A stretch of 64,000 nt of DNA from Marispirochaeta aestuarii (GCF_002087085.1 NZ_MWQY01000007.1:62001-126000); one strand, 5' to 3'; shown: positions 50,125 to 59,501, numbered from the stretch's first letter. Program-made: numbers and translations. Notes: generated from the letters alone by a model not told the origin.

Positions 50125-52140
50125 ATGGGAAGCCTTCTTTCACGGGCCCGGATGCTCCGGGAGAGACCCCTCCATCCTTCTCAAGGTCTTCTGAGGAAGG
50201 CCCGAAGCCTCCAGGAACGAATCACCGGAAGACCTTCCGCAGATATTGAATCCCTCGACCCGCGGCGGACAAAAGAGCAGGAAATCATGGCGGAGATGGA
50301 CTCCATCCTGGAACAGAACCGTCTTGCCATAACCGATGAGACCCTGAAGTTCTCTGCCCTCTCCTCGGGCGCCCGTTTCCCTGTCATACTGAACCTGACC
50401 GCCGCAGTCCTGATGCTTGTCGTCGGAACAGGCCTCTTTTTCCTCTTCAACCGGGGAGAGGCATCACAGGTCGACCCTGCCGGGCGAATCAGTTCCGCGG
50501 AAAGCAGGATAATTTCCGCCGTGAGGGAGGAATCCCGCCAGGAACTGGCCCGCAAGGAAGAAGAGATCAATTCCATAAACCGGCAGCTCCGGCAAGCCCA
50601 GGAGGCCAGGGTCGCCCTGATCGCCGAAACAGAAAACGAGCTGTTGCGCAGGGAGGCCCAGCTGAAGGAAGAGATGTCCCGGGAACTCGAGGCGGAGCGC
50701 CGGCGCCTTCTGGCAGCCGGACTCGACCAAGTCGACCTCGATGAACAGCTCTCCCGCTACCGGGAGCAGCAGCAGGGGGAATACGAGGAACAGCTCGCCG
50801 CGGTAAACGCCGAACTCGAAGCCCGCCTGGAAGAACGCTCCGCGGAACTGAACCAGCAGATGGAGGAGTACCGGCAGGCCCTGAGCAGCGCCAGAACAGA
50901 ACAGGAAAGTATCCAGGAAAGGCTTGCCACGGCCAGGGATGAGGCTGCCCGGGCTGTTCAAGAGGCCGGGGCCGACCGGAGTGCCGCCCTGAACAGGCTG
51001 GAGACCCTCAATCGGCAGCAGGGTCAGAAAACTCTCGTGGAGGAGCATCTTCTGTCCATGTATGACGGCGTCAATACACAGCTGCAGCGGGGAGAATACC
51101 GGGAAGCCTCTCTGCAGCTCGATCGGATAGAGGAATTTATCAACAGTAGCGCCGCCGAAACCATAATGGTTCTGAATAACAGAATGGAAGTCGAACAGTT
51201 TCTTCTAGGCTCCCTGCGCCGCCTTATTGCCGTTGAAGCCGGCACAGGCGGGGAGCTTCCACGCTTCGGCCCTCTGCTGGCATCCGTCTCCGCCAGGGTT
51301 GAAGAAGGCAACCGTCTCTTCAGTGAAGGAAATCTGGAAGAGGCCGGGAAGGCCTATACTGAAGCCCTGAACACAATACCGGAGATTGAAACCGGCTATG
51401 CCCGTCTTCAGGAGATAGAGGAAGGTCAGCTGGCCCGGGAGCGCAGTCTTCTCGAAGAACGCCTTGCAGAAGGGGACAGGCTCTACCGGGAAGCCAGGTA
51501 CCAGGCTTCCGTGGACCGCTACCGGGAAGCCCTGGGAATTCTGGAAAGGCAGGCGCCGCCCCTGGATCAGCTGGTTACCCATCTGATGGACGCGGGCTAT
51601 CATTTACGCAGTGAAAACGAGGCACAGCCGGAACCGGTAATCATTACCAGGGTCATCAGGGAAGAGATCCCCGCAGAAGATACCGCACGTATCGAGAAAG
51701 CCAGGGCTGAGGAGGAAAGACGCCGGCTGCTCCTGGAACAGCTTGACCTGCTCCGCTCAAGATATGCAGAGGGCTCCTCGACGCAAGAGTCAAAAGCTTC
51801 CCGGCAAGCCCTCATTACTCTGTTGAACACCAAGCTGCTTATCCGGCAGGCCCTGGCCAGCGAAGAGGTCCGCAGGCAGTATCCCGATCTCTACAGGAAC
51901 GCTGATGAAGTTCTTGATATGTATGGCGTGGAACAGCGCCGGGAAGGTAAAACCGAAGCCCTCCGGGATGTCGTGGCCATTACCGATTACCTGGAGAACA
52001 ATCCTTCCAGTTCCCCCCCCACGGCCACCGCGGAAAGTGCCCGCCAGCGGGAGCTTCTGCTGCAGTTTCTGGAGAACCTGAAAGAGCTGCTGGGAGAAAA
52101 ACCGACAAAAAACCCCGATTATTCCTCTCCAGAAATGTAG
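50125..52140 (+). CDS. Coiled-coil/TPR-like membrane protein
   Basis: A 671-residue protein. The N-terminal 84 residues are basic and cytoplasmic, one membrane helix lies at about 86-111 (VILNLTAAVLMLVVGTGLFF), then a long Glu/Arg/Gln-rich coiled coil (about 120-310) and a helical region with TPR-like pairs (VEEGNRLFSEGNLEEAGKAY; LAEGDRLYREARYQASVDRY). The single-helix plus long coiled-coil design suggests a structural or scaffold protein of the cell envelope with a large extracytoplasmic part; no family named. Its last 22 nt overlap the 3' end of the convergent CARDB lipoprotein gene. Divergent from the cyclase gene. Confidence 0.8.
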   Translation: MGSLLSRARMLRERPLHPSQGLLRKARSLQERITGRPSADIESLDPRRTKEQEIMAEMDSILEQNRLAITDETLKFSALSSGARFPVILNLTAAVLMLVVGTGLFFLFNRGEASQVDPAGRISSAESRIISAVREESRQELARKEEEINSINRQLRQAQEARVALIAETENELLRREAQLKEEMSRELEAERRRLLAAGLDQVDLDEQLSRYREQQQGEYEEQLAAVNAELEARLEERSAELNQQMEEYRQALSSARTEQESIQERLATARDEAARAVQEAGADRSAALNRLETLNRQQGQKTLVEEHLLSMYDGVNTQLQRGEYREASLQLDRIEEFINSSAAETIMVLNNRMEVEQFLLGSLRRLIAVEAGTGGELPRFGPLLASVSARVEEGNRLFSEGNLEEAGKAYTEALNTIPEIETGYARLQEIEEGQLARERSLLEERLAEGDRLYREARYQASVDRYREALGILERQAPPLDQLVTHLMDAGYHLRSENEAQPEPVIITRVIREEIPAEDTARIEKARAEEERRRLLLEQLDLLRSRYAEGSSTQESKASRQALITLLNTKLLIRQALASEEVRRQYPDLYRNADEVLDMYGVEQRREGKTEALRDVVAITDYLENNPSSSPPTATAESARQRELLLQFLENLKELLGEKPTKNPDYSSPEM

Positions 52141-55100
52141 ATAGTATAGGGTATCTCATAGGCTGGATTCCCATATACAATATACTCGTATGACTCAATC
52201 CCGACATATGCTGTCTCCGGAGGTATCCATCCAGTAACACTGAGACTCCCGATATCCGGCTCACGATCTGCAACATTATCCGCGCTGATGAAATCACTCT
52301 TAAAATCATCCCAGAGGTGCAGTGCGCCAGCATCATCACCTGTTGACCATACAGCGTATGAACTTATAGTGCTGATCCCGGGCTCCAGATCGAAGGAGAA
52401 GGTATCGTATTTGTCATTCAGGGCGGAATCATCGAGCCATCCCCGCACAACCAGGGTCTGTCCGACTTCAAGACTGCCGATATACTGGGTATTAGGAATT
52501 GGCGTGCCCGAAGGGTTCGGGCTTGGACCTGAACCATCATTAGAAAGGCCTGAATGATCGGCCCCTTCGGAATCAACGAAATACAACTCCACTGCCGAAG
52601 ATATATATTTGTTGTTCAAAAGGATATGATCATCCGAAGCGCTTATACGCACAAGGATGTAACAGCGACCGTACGCCGGCCAGCTGCTTATATCCAGATC
52701 CTCCGCATGAATGGAAAAACTATCTCCTGCATCCAGGGGACTCTCAGAACCGGAACCGATCTCCAGATCATCATCGCTGAAGCCCGTATCGAAGCTCAAA
52801 AAGACCTCCCAGAAGATGTTTTTTCTTCCATCTCCGCTCCCGCTGTTCTCTAGTATAAATCCGCCGGTAACTGAAGTGCCTGCCTCTGCCTCAAGGGGAA
52901 AGGTTACGGACTGAATCTCGTAATCAGGAGGATCGCTGACGGTAAACCTGCCGGCGGATACGGCGTAATCATCGGGATTAATCTCGTCAGGGGCCTGTAC
53001 TTCTATAATCAGGTAGTACTCCCCTGGCGTCGCGGGCCAGACAGCCCCCAGAGTCGGAATATTGGACAAGGTCTGCCCGCCGTTCAAAGGCCCCACCGTT
53101 CCGCTTCCGATCTCCTCCCCCGCATCAGGGACCGCGTTATAGGAAGCATAAGCGGTCCAGGTCACATTTTCCGAGCCGTTGGTTCCGATATTGGCAATAC
53201 TGAAACTCTCCTCCACAGGACTGCCGCCGGTCACATACGGGGCATACATGCTTATGTCGCTGACCGTGTAATCGGGATCGCTTGCCCCGGGGTCCGTGAC
53301 ATTGTACGTACTGCTGCTGGCCCGAATGTTGTTGCTGGTATTGACCTCGTCCGCCGCCTGCAGGCGCACCAGGATATACCAGTTACCCGCAGCCGGCCAG
53401 GATCCCTCGTTAATCGGAATGGAAGCGGAGCTTGCTTCGGATCCCAGGGCGGAAAAACTGCCGCTGTCCACCAGGATGTCCCCGGCATTGTACACCTGGT
53501 CAGCGGAGATATAGGCGGACCATTCCACCGGAGAGCTGCCGGCGTCGGTCCCCTGATTTCTGGCGGTGAAACTGGCCGACACCGTATCTCCCACCTGGGC
53601 ACTGCCCCCGGACGGCGCCAGGGACACATAATAATCCACATCGGATCCGGCACTGACCGGCTGCACGCTGAAAGCAGCGCTGACAAACCACTCGTTCGGC
53701 GTAACTTCATCATCCGACCACTCCCGGACCTTCAGGTACCAGGTTCCGGCCGTCGCAGGCCAGAAGCCCGCCAGGGAAACAACAGCGCTGTCCCCTCCGG
53801 CAAGTGCTGACTCGCTGTCGGAATCGATTATACGATCTCCGCCGCTCAAACCGGGACTGTTGTCCTGGGATACCCAGGCGGCCCAGTTTACGCTGGTCCC
53901 GCCGTCGTCAAGGCCGTCGTTCAGCAGGGTAAAGCTTTCGCCCATGGCTGAACCCGCATCCGGTGTCGGGTCGACGGCGGTAAAACTGTCCACAATATAT
54001 TCTATGTCCCCCGCCGGGGGAGGAGGAAACTCGCTGACGATAATCGTCGCCTGGTCACTCCAGCCGTAGGCATTGTCAGTTACCTCCAGCACATCCGTTC
54101 CGGCGGAGTTTCCGGCGGTATAGCTGTCCCCCGTCATGGAAGGCGAGCCCGAATCCGACTGGCTGAAGGAGTAGGAATAGGTCCCTCCGCCCCTGCCGCC
54201 GCTTATTTCAAAATCGACACTCTGCCCCACATACACCGATGCCACCGCCGGGCTGATCGACAGGGGAGCAACTATTTCCGTACTCCCTGCCGACCGGTTC
54301 CGGTTGTCCCCGGTCTCCAGGTCGTCGGCGGCATATACCTCTACCAGCAGGTAATAATCTCCCGGTTCCGAAGGCCATGTGCCGCCGGTGCCGTCGGATA
54401 ACCGGACCGTGCTCCCGGGGCCGGTGGGCAGCCCTCCGGAGATCGATCCGGAGGCGACGATCCGGTCGTCGGCACCCCCAATGGAAGTGTCCGTACTGGC
54501 GTAGACCGTCCAGTTGATGTCCCTGGAACCATCAGCGGTCCCATGGTTTATTATCGTGAACTCCGCGTCGAAAGAGCTGCCGGTGAGTATATCCACGGAA
54601 ACGATGTTAAGAATTTCCCCTGCCTCGTAATCAACACTCGTCGCGGAATCAACCACCGTTACCGTCGCTGGCCGGGTCCTGCCGTCGTAGCCGTCGGTCA
54701 GGGTTACCGTATCGGTGCCCGGAGTCGGGCCCGCGGTATAGACGTTACCCGCAAGGGATCCGCCGCTCTGATTATGTGCGGGTACCATGAATGCAAAGCT
54801 GAAGGCCCCGTCCCCGCCGACGGCATTGAATGTAATCGACTGGTTCACATAGACCGTAATAATCTCCGGGCTTATGGAGAGGGGTTTGGCCTGAACAGAG
54901 ATCGTCGCCGTGGCGGAATCCCCCAGACTGTCGGTAACCGTGATTATGTCGGTCACCATATTTGACCCGTCGGATGGCCCTGCGGCGTAAGAATATGACG
55001 ATACTCCGCTGGCCGGGGCACTGGGAGAAAAGGATCCGTTGCTGGTGACTTCGAAACTGAATGGTCCGGTTCCCCCGACGGGAGAGAAATTTATTCCGTC

Positions 55101-55493
55101 GCCGGTATAGACGGTCTGACTTGCAGGGCTGATTCCCAGCGCCAGGCCGGGATTGTTAATGGTAAACTCCCCGTACACGCTGGTGCCGGCCTGATCCCTG
55201 ACCCTGATTACCGTCAAGCCCGGACTCGCGGGGGCCGAGAAGACATTGCCGGTAAATCCGCCGTCTCCGGATACCAGTCCGTAGCTGTAGGGAGGGATTC
55301 CTCCGGAGGTATCCACAGGAAGGCTGTCCCCGATCTGCAGCACCGCCGAGGTGGGAGAAATGCTCAGGGCCTTCCCGTCGGGACCGTCCACCAGCTCTTC
55401 CAGGCTAAAGGGTTCCTGGCAGGAGATCAACAGGAGTGTTAAAGACAGTAATAGAGTGATGTTATAGACGATCCTCGTACGAAAAAACAACAT
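52119..55493 (-). CDS. Large Ig-like/CARDB repeat lipoprotein
   Basis: An 1124-residue exported lipoprotein: lipobox LLLISC with lipidated Cys25. Four Ig-like modules begin with a SISPxxxxVxxGxS-type strand near residues 44, 121, 206 and 412. Five CARDB-like modules (about 290-405, 497-610, 618-730, 735-850, 855-965) each end in a recurring A-x-DE-x-x-x-DN-type turn (YAADDLETGDNRN, QAADEVNTSNNIRA, QAPDEINPDDYA). The C-terminal 140 residues look like a PPC-type beta domain ending IPYTIYISGEE. Such proteins serve adhesion or surface assembly; ligand unknown. SCQEPFSLEELVDG is almost repeated in the small paralog upstream. GGAG lies 7 nt before the ATG. Confidence 0.85.
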   Translation of the reverse strand: MLFFRTRIVYNITLLLSLTLLLISCQEPFSLEELVDGPDGKALSISPTSAVLQIGDSLPVDTSGGIPPYSYGLVSGDGGFTGNVFSAPASPGLTVIRVRDQAGTSVYGEFTINNPGLALGISPASQTVYTGDGINFSPVGGTGPFSFEVTSNGSFSPSAPASGVSSYSYAAGPSDGSNMVTDIITVTDSLGDSATATISVQAKPLSISPEIITVYVNQSITFNAVGGDGAFSFAFMVPAHNQSGGSLAGNVYTAGPTPGTDTVTLTDGYDGRTRPATVTVVDSATSVDYEAGEILNIVSVDILTGSSFDAEFTIINHGTADGSRDINWTVYASTDTSIGGADDRIVASGSISGGLPTGPGSTVRLSDGTGGTWPSEPGDYYLLVEVYAADDLETGDNRNRSAGSTEIVAPLSISPAVASVYVGQSVDFEISGGRGGGTYSYSFSQSDSGSPSMTGDSYTAGNSAGTDVLEVTDNAYGWSDQATIIVSEFPPPPAGDIEYIVDSFTAVDPTPDAGSAMGESFTLLNDGLDDGGTSVNWAAWVSQDNSPGLSGGDRIIDSDSESALAGGDSAVVSLAGFWPATAGTWYLKVREWSDDEVTPNEWFVSAAFSVQPVSAGSDVDYYVSLAPSGGSAQVGDTVSASFTARNQGTDAGSSPVEWSAYISADQVYNAGDILVDSGSFSALGSEASSASIPINEGSWPAAGNWYILVRLQAADEVNTSNNIRASSSTYNVTDPGASDPDYTVSDISMYAPYVTGGSPVEESFSIANIGTNGSENVTWTAYASYNAVPDAGEEIGSGTVGPLNGGQTLSNIPTLGAVWPATPGEYYLIIEVQAPDEINPDDYAVSAGRFTVSDPPDYEIQSVTFPLEAEAGTSVTGGFILENSGSGDGRKNIFWEVFLSFDTGFSDDDLEIGSGSESPLDAGDSFSIHAEDLDISSWPAYGRCYILVRISASDDHILLNNKYISSAVELYFVDSEGADHSGLSNDGSGPSPNPSGTPIPNTQYIGSLEVGQTLVVRGWLDDSALNDKYDTFSFDLEPGISTISSYAVWSTGDDAGALHLWDDFKSDFISADNVADREPDIGSLSVTGWIPPETAYVGIESYEYIVYGNPAYEIPYTIYISGEE

Positions 55494-55520
55494 ACCGGCA
55501 CTCCAAAAACCTTCTTATCA

Positions 55521-55549
55521 AGTATCGATTACCATTATTAATATTTCAA
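55521..55549 (-). promoter_or_regulatory. Possible promoter of the large CARDB lipoprotein gene
   Basis: Minus strand TTGAAA (55544-55549), 17-bp spacer, GATACT (55521-55526), 27 bp before the ATG. Confidence 0.45.
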
Positions 55550-55563
55550 GAGATGTCCTGATT

Positions 55564-56046
55564 CTAATTTCCTACAGAATACGGGCCACTGTTGTTTTTA
55601 TTGTTCGAGGTGTCATAATCGCTATAGTTTATCTCTACAATCACGTAATAGCCGGCTGCAGACACCGGCCAGTTACCGGAAAAACTAACCGTAGCAGGAA
55701 CATCCGTCAGCAGAGCCTCTCCTTGAGTTAAAAGAACCGGGTTATTCAGATTGTTCTTCGAAGTATAAACGGCCCACTGTATATCGAAGGAACCTTCGCT
55801 TAAACCGTTTTTTCCCAGGTTGAAGGTTCCCGTAATCTCACCGCCAGCTATATTTGGATCGGACGTCACAACCGGAGACATGACGTAATAGTCAAAAAAG
55901 GCCTCTTCCGCAGTTATCTCATCCCCTTCAAGGTTTCCGTCAACCACAGTCTCCAGGAAAAAAGGCTCCTGACAGGATAATACGATGAGACATAACAGAA
56001 GGACCTGCACTATCCGTGCCGGTAAGCCGTAGGCTTGCGGCCACAT
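55564..56046 (-). CDS. Small single-CARDB lipoprotein
   Basis: A 160-residue exported lipoprotein with lipobox LIVLSC (Cys25 or so) and one CARDB-like module (GEITGTFNLGKNGLSEGSFD, WAVYTSK, GYYVIVEINYSDYDTSNN). The start of its mature chain, CQEPFFLETVVDG, parallels that of the large lipoprotein downstream, so the two are paralogs. GGGGAG lies 7 nt before the ATG. It follows the barrel-protein gene by 27 nt, probably in one transcript. Confidence 0.82.
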   Translation of the reverse strand: MWPQAYGLPARIVQVLLLCLIVLSCQEPFFLETVVDGNLEGDEITAEEAFFDYYVMSPVVTSDPNIAGGEITGTFNLGKNGLSEGSFDIQWAVYTSKNNLNNPVLLTQGEALLTDVPATVSFSGNWPVSAAGYYVIVEINYSDYDTSNNKNNSGPYSVGN

Positions 56047-56073
56047 ATACTTACTCCCCTGCTGCGTGAGCAG

Positions 56074-57147
56074 CTAGAAATTTATCCCGATCCTCGGCAT
56101 AAATCCGTACAGAAGCGCTCCGTTTTCGTAAAAAAGTGCAATATCCGCGGCGGCGGTCAGCACCAGCTTCCCCAGGGCAAAATCCATGGTCATTCCTGCT
56201 TCAGCAGAGGGTACCAGCTTGGTCTCGCTGTCTCCGCCTTCCGGCGTCACCACAAACAACGCTCCCCCCGCGGCTGCCCTGAGGCCCGGTACGGCAGGGC
56301 CGCCTGCATCAAACTTCAGTCGCAGTTCAGGACCCGATGTAACAATGAAACCCTGCGCCTCGGTGGCGAAGCCTTCGGCCTGGAAAAACATGGCCCCCAG
56401 GTTCAGTCCGCAAAAGAGTCCCGGTTTAAAACGATAGCCTCCGAAGAAAGAGGGAGCAAAGCCGGTCTTCATGTAGCGGCCGGCCTCTCCCGCGGCAAGA
56501 AAAAGTCCCATATCGGCGGAAAAAAGAAAGTCTTTTGTCTTCGCCGCCTGTTCTGAAACATCCACGGCGGCCTTTTCAGCCTCCGGCGGAGTCGTTCCCT
56601 GCTCCTTCGCAGCTGCTGTATCCTCAGTTTCCCTTTCTGCTTCCACAGGTCCGCCTTCCGCCGGAACAGCTTCTTCGAGGTTTTCAGGGGAAACCGTCGC
56701 CGCGAAAAAGTCCGGATTCTCGTCCAGAAAAGCGCTGATCGATTCGGTCAGTTCCCGGGCATAGCCCAGAAGAACCGAATCAAGGGCAAAACGGAGCTCC
56801 TCCCTGGCCTCGACGGAGAACAGGTTTATATTCTTCCCCGGTACTCCGGCTTCCAGTTTGAAATTGATTGAATCGCCGATAATATCATAATCGCCGCGGA
56901 TCAGGATATCCGGGTCTGGAAGGCTTGAATCCTCAAGCGTGAATCCCGCAAGTCCGAGTTCGAGTTCAAGACTCTCCAGAAAAAGACTGCTCAGATCCTC
57001 ACCGCCTGTATCTGTGTCTCCGGTAATTGCGGCGCTTATTTTTACAGGCGGGGCTTCATTCCCTGTCTGGGCGTTCAGGGATGTCCAGGCGGGACCTGGA
57101 GCCAGAACAAGTAGTACAGTAAGCAGCACACGGCCGAATCCGGACAT
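56074..57147 (-). CDS. Exported protein with C-terminal outer-membrane barrel
   Basis: A 357-residue protein: signal peptide (FGRVLLTVLLVLAPGPAWTSLNAQ), an N-terminal alpha/beta domain (about 30-150; DILIRGDYDIIGDSINFKLE resembles periplasmic domains that assemble on membranes), a Glu/Ala/Pro-rich linker (about 155-195), and a C-terminal beta-barrel-like domain ending FMPRIGINF, with terminal Phe as in outer-membrane proteins. ATG 57147 is 6 nt from a TATACT box; an in-frame ATG at 57165 lies upstream of that box and was not chosen. It heads a cluster with two CARDB lipoproteins. Confidence 0.78.
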   Translation of the reverse strand: MSGFGRVLLTVLLVLAPGPAWTSLNAQTGNEAPPVKISAAITGDTDTGGEDLSSLFLESLELELGLAGFTLEDSSLPDPDILIRGDYDIIGDSINFKLEAGVPGKNINLFSVEAREELRFALDSVLLGYARELTESISAFLDENPDFFAATVSPENLEEAVPAEGGPVEAERETEDTAAAKEQGTTPPEAEKAAVDVSEQAAKTKDFLFSADMGLFLAAGEAGRYMKTGFAPSFFGGYRFKPGLFCGLNLGAMFFQAEGFATEAQGFIVTSGPELRLKFDAGGPAVPGLRAAAGGALFVVTPEGGDSETKLVPSAEAGMTMDFALGKLVLTAAADIALFYENGALLYGFMPRIGINF

Positions 57148-57153
57148 AGGCAC

Positions 57154-57182
57154 AGTATATATCATATCGTGGTAATCTACAA
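57154..57182 (-). promoter_or_regulatory. Promoter of the barrel/CARDB cluster
   Basis: Minus strand TTGTAG (57177-57182), 17-bp spacer, TATACT (57154-57159), then 6 nt to ATG 57147. Confidence 0.5.
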
Positions 57183-57195
57183 ACTGAACCTTCGA

Positions 57196-57618
57196 CTATC
57201 TTTCCTCCCCTTCATTTCCGGTCTGTTCAGGGACTCCCCGGGCTACTGATTCAGCCGCAGGAATATCCGCCTCCGCCAGCCGGAAGCTGAGAAGATCATC
57301 CACCGTAACCCAGGCAAGCTCATGATGCTCCCTCGGATGGGGCTCTCCCCTGATAATTTCGGCTTCATAGACGGCGAGTTCGATGGAGATATCCGGATAG
57401 GAGAACGGGAAAAGCCCCAGCTTCTCCCCAATCCGGGCCTCGATCCCCAGCTCCTCCTGAAGCTCCCGGGACAGACAGCTCCGGTCGTCCTCTCCGTCCT
57501 CCACCTTCCCTCCGGGGAATTCCCATAAAAGCGGACGGGATTGCTGTTCAGAACGCCTCGCAAGGAGGATATATTCACCCCGGCGGAGGACCGCGGCCGT
57601 TACACGAACGTGTTTCAT
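57196..57618 (-). CDS. MutT-like Nudix hydrolase
   Basis: A 140-residue Nudix protein close to MutT (8-oxo-dGTP diphosphatase). The Nudix box is complete from Gly37 to Ile59 (G-x5-E43-x7-R51-E52-L-Q-E55-E56-L-G-I). The N-terminus VRVTAAVLRRGEYILLARR and the PGGKVEDGE loop match MutT. It would clear oxidised nucleotides in the cytoplasm. Divergent from the permease gene. Confidence 0.9.
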   Translation of the reverse strand: MKHVRVTAAVLRRGEYILLARRSEQQSRPLLWEFPGGKVEDGEDDRSCLSRELQEELGIEARIGEKLGLFPFSYPDISIELAVYEAEIIRGEPHPREHHELAWVTVDDLLSFRLAEADIPAAESVARGVPEQTGNEGEER

Positions 57619-57657
57619 CCGGCCAAGGGTAATCCTTTCATACTGCTTTGTTCAAGC

Positions 57658-57686
57658 TTGAAGCGGACTGCTCCAGCTGATATGGT
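57658..57686 (+). promoter_or_regulatory. Possible promoter of the permease gene
   Basis: TTGAAG (57658-57663), 17-bp spacer, TATGGT (57681-57686); ATG 57697 is 10 nt downstream. Confidence 0.4.
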
Positions 57687-57696
57687 GTTCTCTATT

Positions 57697-58671
57697 ATGC
57701 GGCAGATGCTTTTTTCTCTCGGAATCATTATTGCGGGAATGTCCATCGGATACGCCCTTCAGCGTCTTGTGCGGGCGGGAATCATCAAAGCCGATCCGTC
57801 CCTTGGAAGGGCACGAAAATACCTGCAGCGGATCTCCCTGCTCCTGTTTTTACCCCTGGCGAATATGGGGGCAATCTGGATCTTCCAGATCGATACCCTG
57901 CGGCTGCTGTTCCTTCCCCTGCTGGGGTTTCTGGCCATTGTCGCCGGTGCGGCGGCCTCCCTGGGGATCGGCAGGTTCCTGAACTACGATCCGGAGCGGA
58001 GGGGGGCCCTCTTTTCCACGGGAACCATGTCGAACCTGGGCTCCGTCGGCACCCTGGTGGTATTCATTACCCTCGGCGAAGCGGGTTACGCGATGGTCCC
58101 TTTCTATCGTCTTTTTGAACTCTTCAGCTATTACGGAATCTGTTTCCCCATCGCCAGGAGTTTTTCTCCCCAGAGGGCTTCGGCAGCCGGCCGCGGCCGC
58201 ATTCTTACCCTCTTTGCCGACCCTTTTGTCCTGGTAACCCTCTTGAGCCTGGGCACCGGACTCATCCTCAATCTGGCCGGGGTAGAACGGCCCTCTTTTT
58301 ACGGCCCCCTGAATTCCGTCCTGGTACCGCTGGCGAGCCTCTTCCTGCTTATGTCCATCGGTATGGCCATGCGTTTCGGTAAAATCGGGAGCTACCTGCG
58401 CGAGGCCTTTGTCGTGGCGGGGATAAAATACCTGATAATTCCTGTTGCGGTTGCGGGAAGTGCGGCCCTTCTCGGCTACGGTTCCATCTACGGCGGACTG
58501 CCCCTAAAGGTGGTACTCATAATGTCCTCCATGCCGGTGGGCTTTATCGCCATGGTGCCACCGTCCATCTATAAACTCGATGTTGATCTGGCCAACGCAG
58601 CGTGGCTTGTAACTACCCTGCTCCTTGCCCTGGTTATTCCGCTGCAGATGTTTCTTGTTCGAATGATCTAG
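57697..58671 (+). CDS. AEC-family permease
   Basis: A 324-residue integral membrane protein with about ten hydrophobic segments, in two halves of five as in the auxin efflux carrier (AEC) family. The C-terminal half has the family-like MSSMPVGFIAMVPPSIYKLD followed by a final helix. Substrate unknown; AEC members move organic anions. In-frame ATGs at 57682 and 57697 are possible; 57697 is preferred because the earlier one falls within the likely -10 box. The stop overlaps the convergent hydrolase gene by 4 nt. Confidence 0.8.
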   Translation: MRQMLFSLGIIIAGMSIGYALQRLVRAGIIKADPSLGRARKYLQRISLLLFLPLANMGAIWIFQIDTLRLLFLPLLGFLAIVAGAAASLGIGRFLNYDPERRGALFSTGTMSNLGSVGTLVVFITLGEAGYAMVPFYRLFELFSYYGICFPIARSFSPQRASAAGRGRILTLFADPFVLVTLLSLGTGLILNLAGVERPSFYGPLNSVLVPLASLFLLMSIGMAMRFGKIGSYLREAFVVAGIKYLIIPVAVAGSAALLGYGSIYGGLPLKVVLIMSSMPVGFIAMVPPSIYKLDVDLANAAWLVTTLLLALVIPLQMFLVRMI

Positions 58672-59501
58672 CCCTTCAGCCGGGAATCAAGCCAGTCGAA
58701 GACATAGGCGAAAACCTCGTCCCTCTCCGGTTCGTTCATGAGCTCATGATAAAGCCCGGGCCAGAATTTCTTTGTTTTATCCTGACTGGAAGCCCGGGAG
58801 TAAACAATCTCCGTTGCCGCCGGGTCGATTACCTTGTCATCGGATCCGTGCATTACAAGAAGCGGCAGACGAATCTCACCGAGCCGGTCCTGTACCTCCT
58901 GCTGGGCGCGGATCGTTTCATTCCCCGTCCTGGCCCTGGCCTTTCCTTTATACTGAAGGGGGTCCCTGTCGTCCTCCGCCCGCATCTCCATGTTCCTGGT
59001 TGCCTCGCTCAAGTCGAGTTCCTGGACGGGAAGCTTCGGTGCCAGGCGCGCGATAAGCCCGGCCATGGCCTTTATCAGGGGACTGATCCCCTCCGGCAGA
59101 AGTATGGCGGGTCCGCTTAATACCGCGGCTGCATACTGGTCCTGGTATTTCAGCAGCTGATACAGGGCCAGCATCCCTCCCATACTGTGGCCCACAAGAA
59201 CCACCGGAAGTCCCGGGCACTTCTGATTAATTGTCTGAGTCAGGATGTGTGCGTCTTCCCGGATTTTGTCCCGTCCCTCCAGATCCCCCAGGCAGCGTGC
59301 ATTTCTGCCGTGGCCCCGAAGGTCAGGAACGAATACCGCATACCCCCGGGCTGCAAAATTCTCGATGACATGAGAATACCGGCCGGAATGTTCCCCGTAG
59401 CCGTGGAGGAACAGCACCGCTGCTTTCGGTTCCGCCGGAAGAGCATAGCGGTAAAAGAGTTCCCTTCCCCTGTATCCGTAAAAAATTCCTTCCTGTACCA
59501 T
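58668..59501 (-). CDS. Alpha/beta hydrolase, monoacylglycerol-lipase type
   Basis: A 277-residue serine hydrolase of the Hydrolase_4 (lysophospholipase/monoglyceride lipase) group. The oxyanion segment is LFLHGYGEHSGRY, the nucleophile Ser is in LVGHSMGGMLA, Asp in MHGSDDKVIDP and His in LYHELMNEPERDE. No signal peptide, so cytoplasmic. GGAGGAG sits just before the ATG at 59501. It is transcribed from between itself and the pckG terminator. Confidence 0.92.
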   Translation of the reverse strand: MVQEGIFYGYRGRELFYRYALPAEPKAAVLFLHGYGEHSGRYSHVIENFAARGYAVFVPDLRGHGRNARCLGDLEGRDKIREDAHILTQTINQKCPGLPVVLVGHSMGGMLALYQLLKYQDQYAAAVLSGPAILLPEGISPLIKAMAGLIARLAPKLPVQELDLSEATRNMEMRAEDDRDPLQYKGKARARTGNETIRAQQEVQDRLGEIRLPLLVMHGSDDKVIDPAATEIVYSRASSQDKTKKFWPGLYHELMNEPERDEVFAYVFDWLDSRLKG

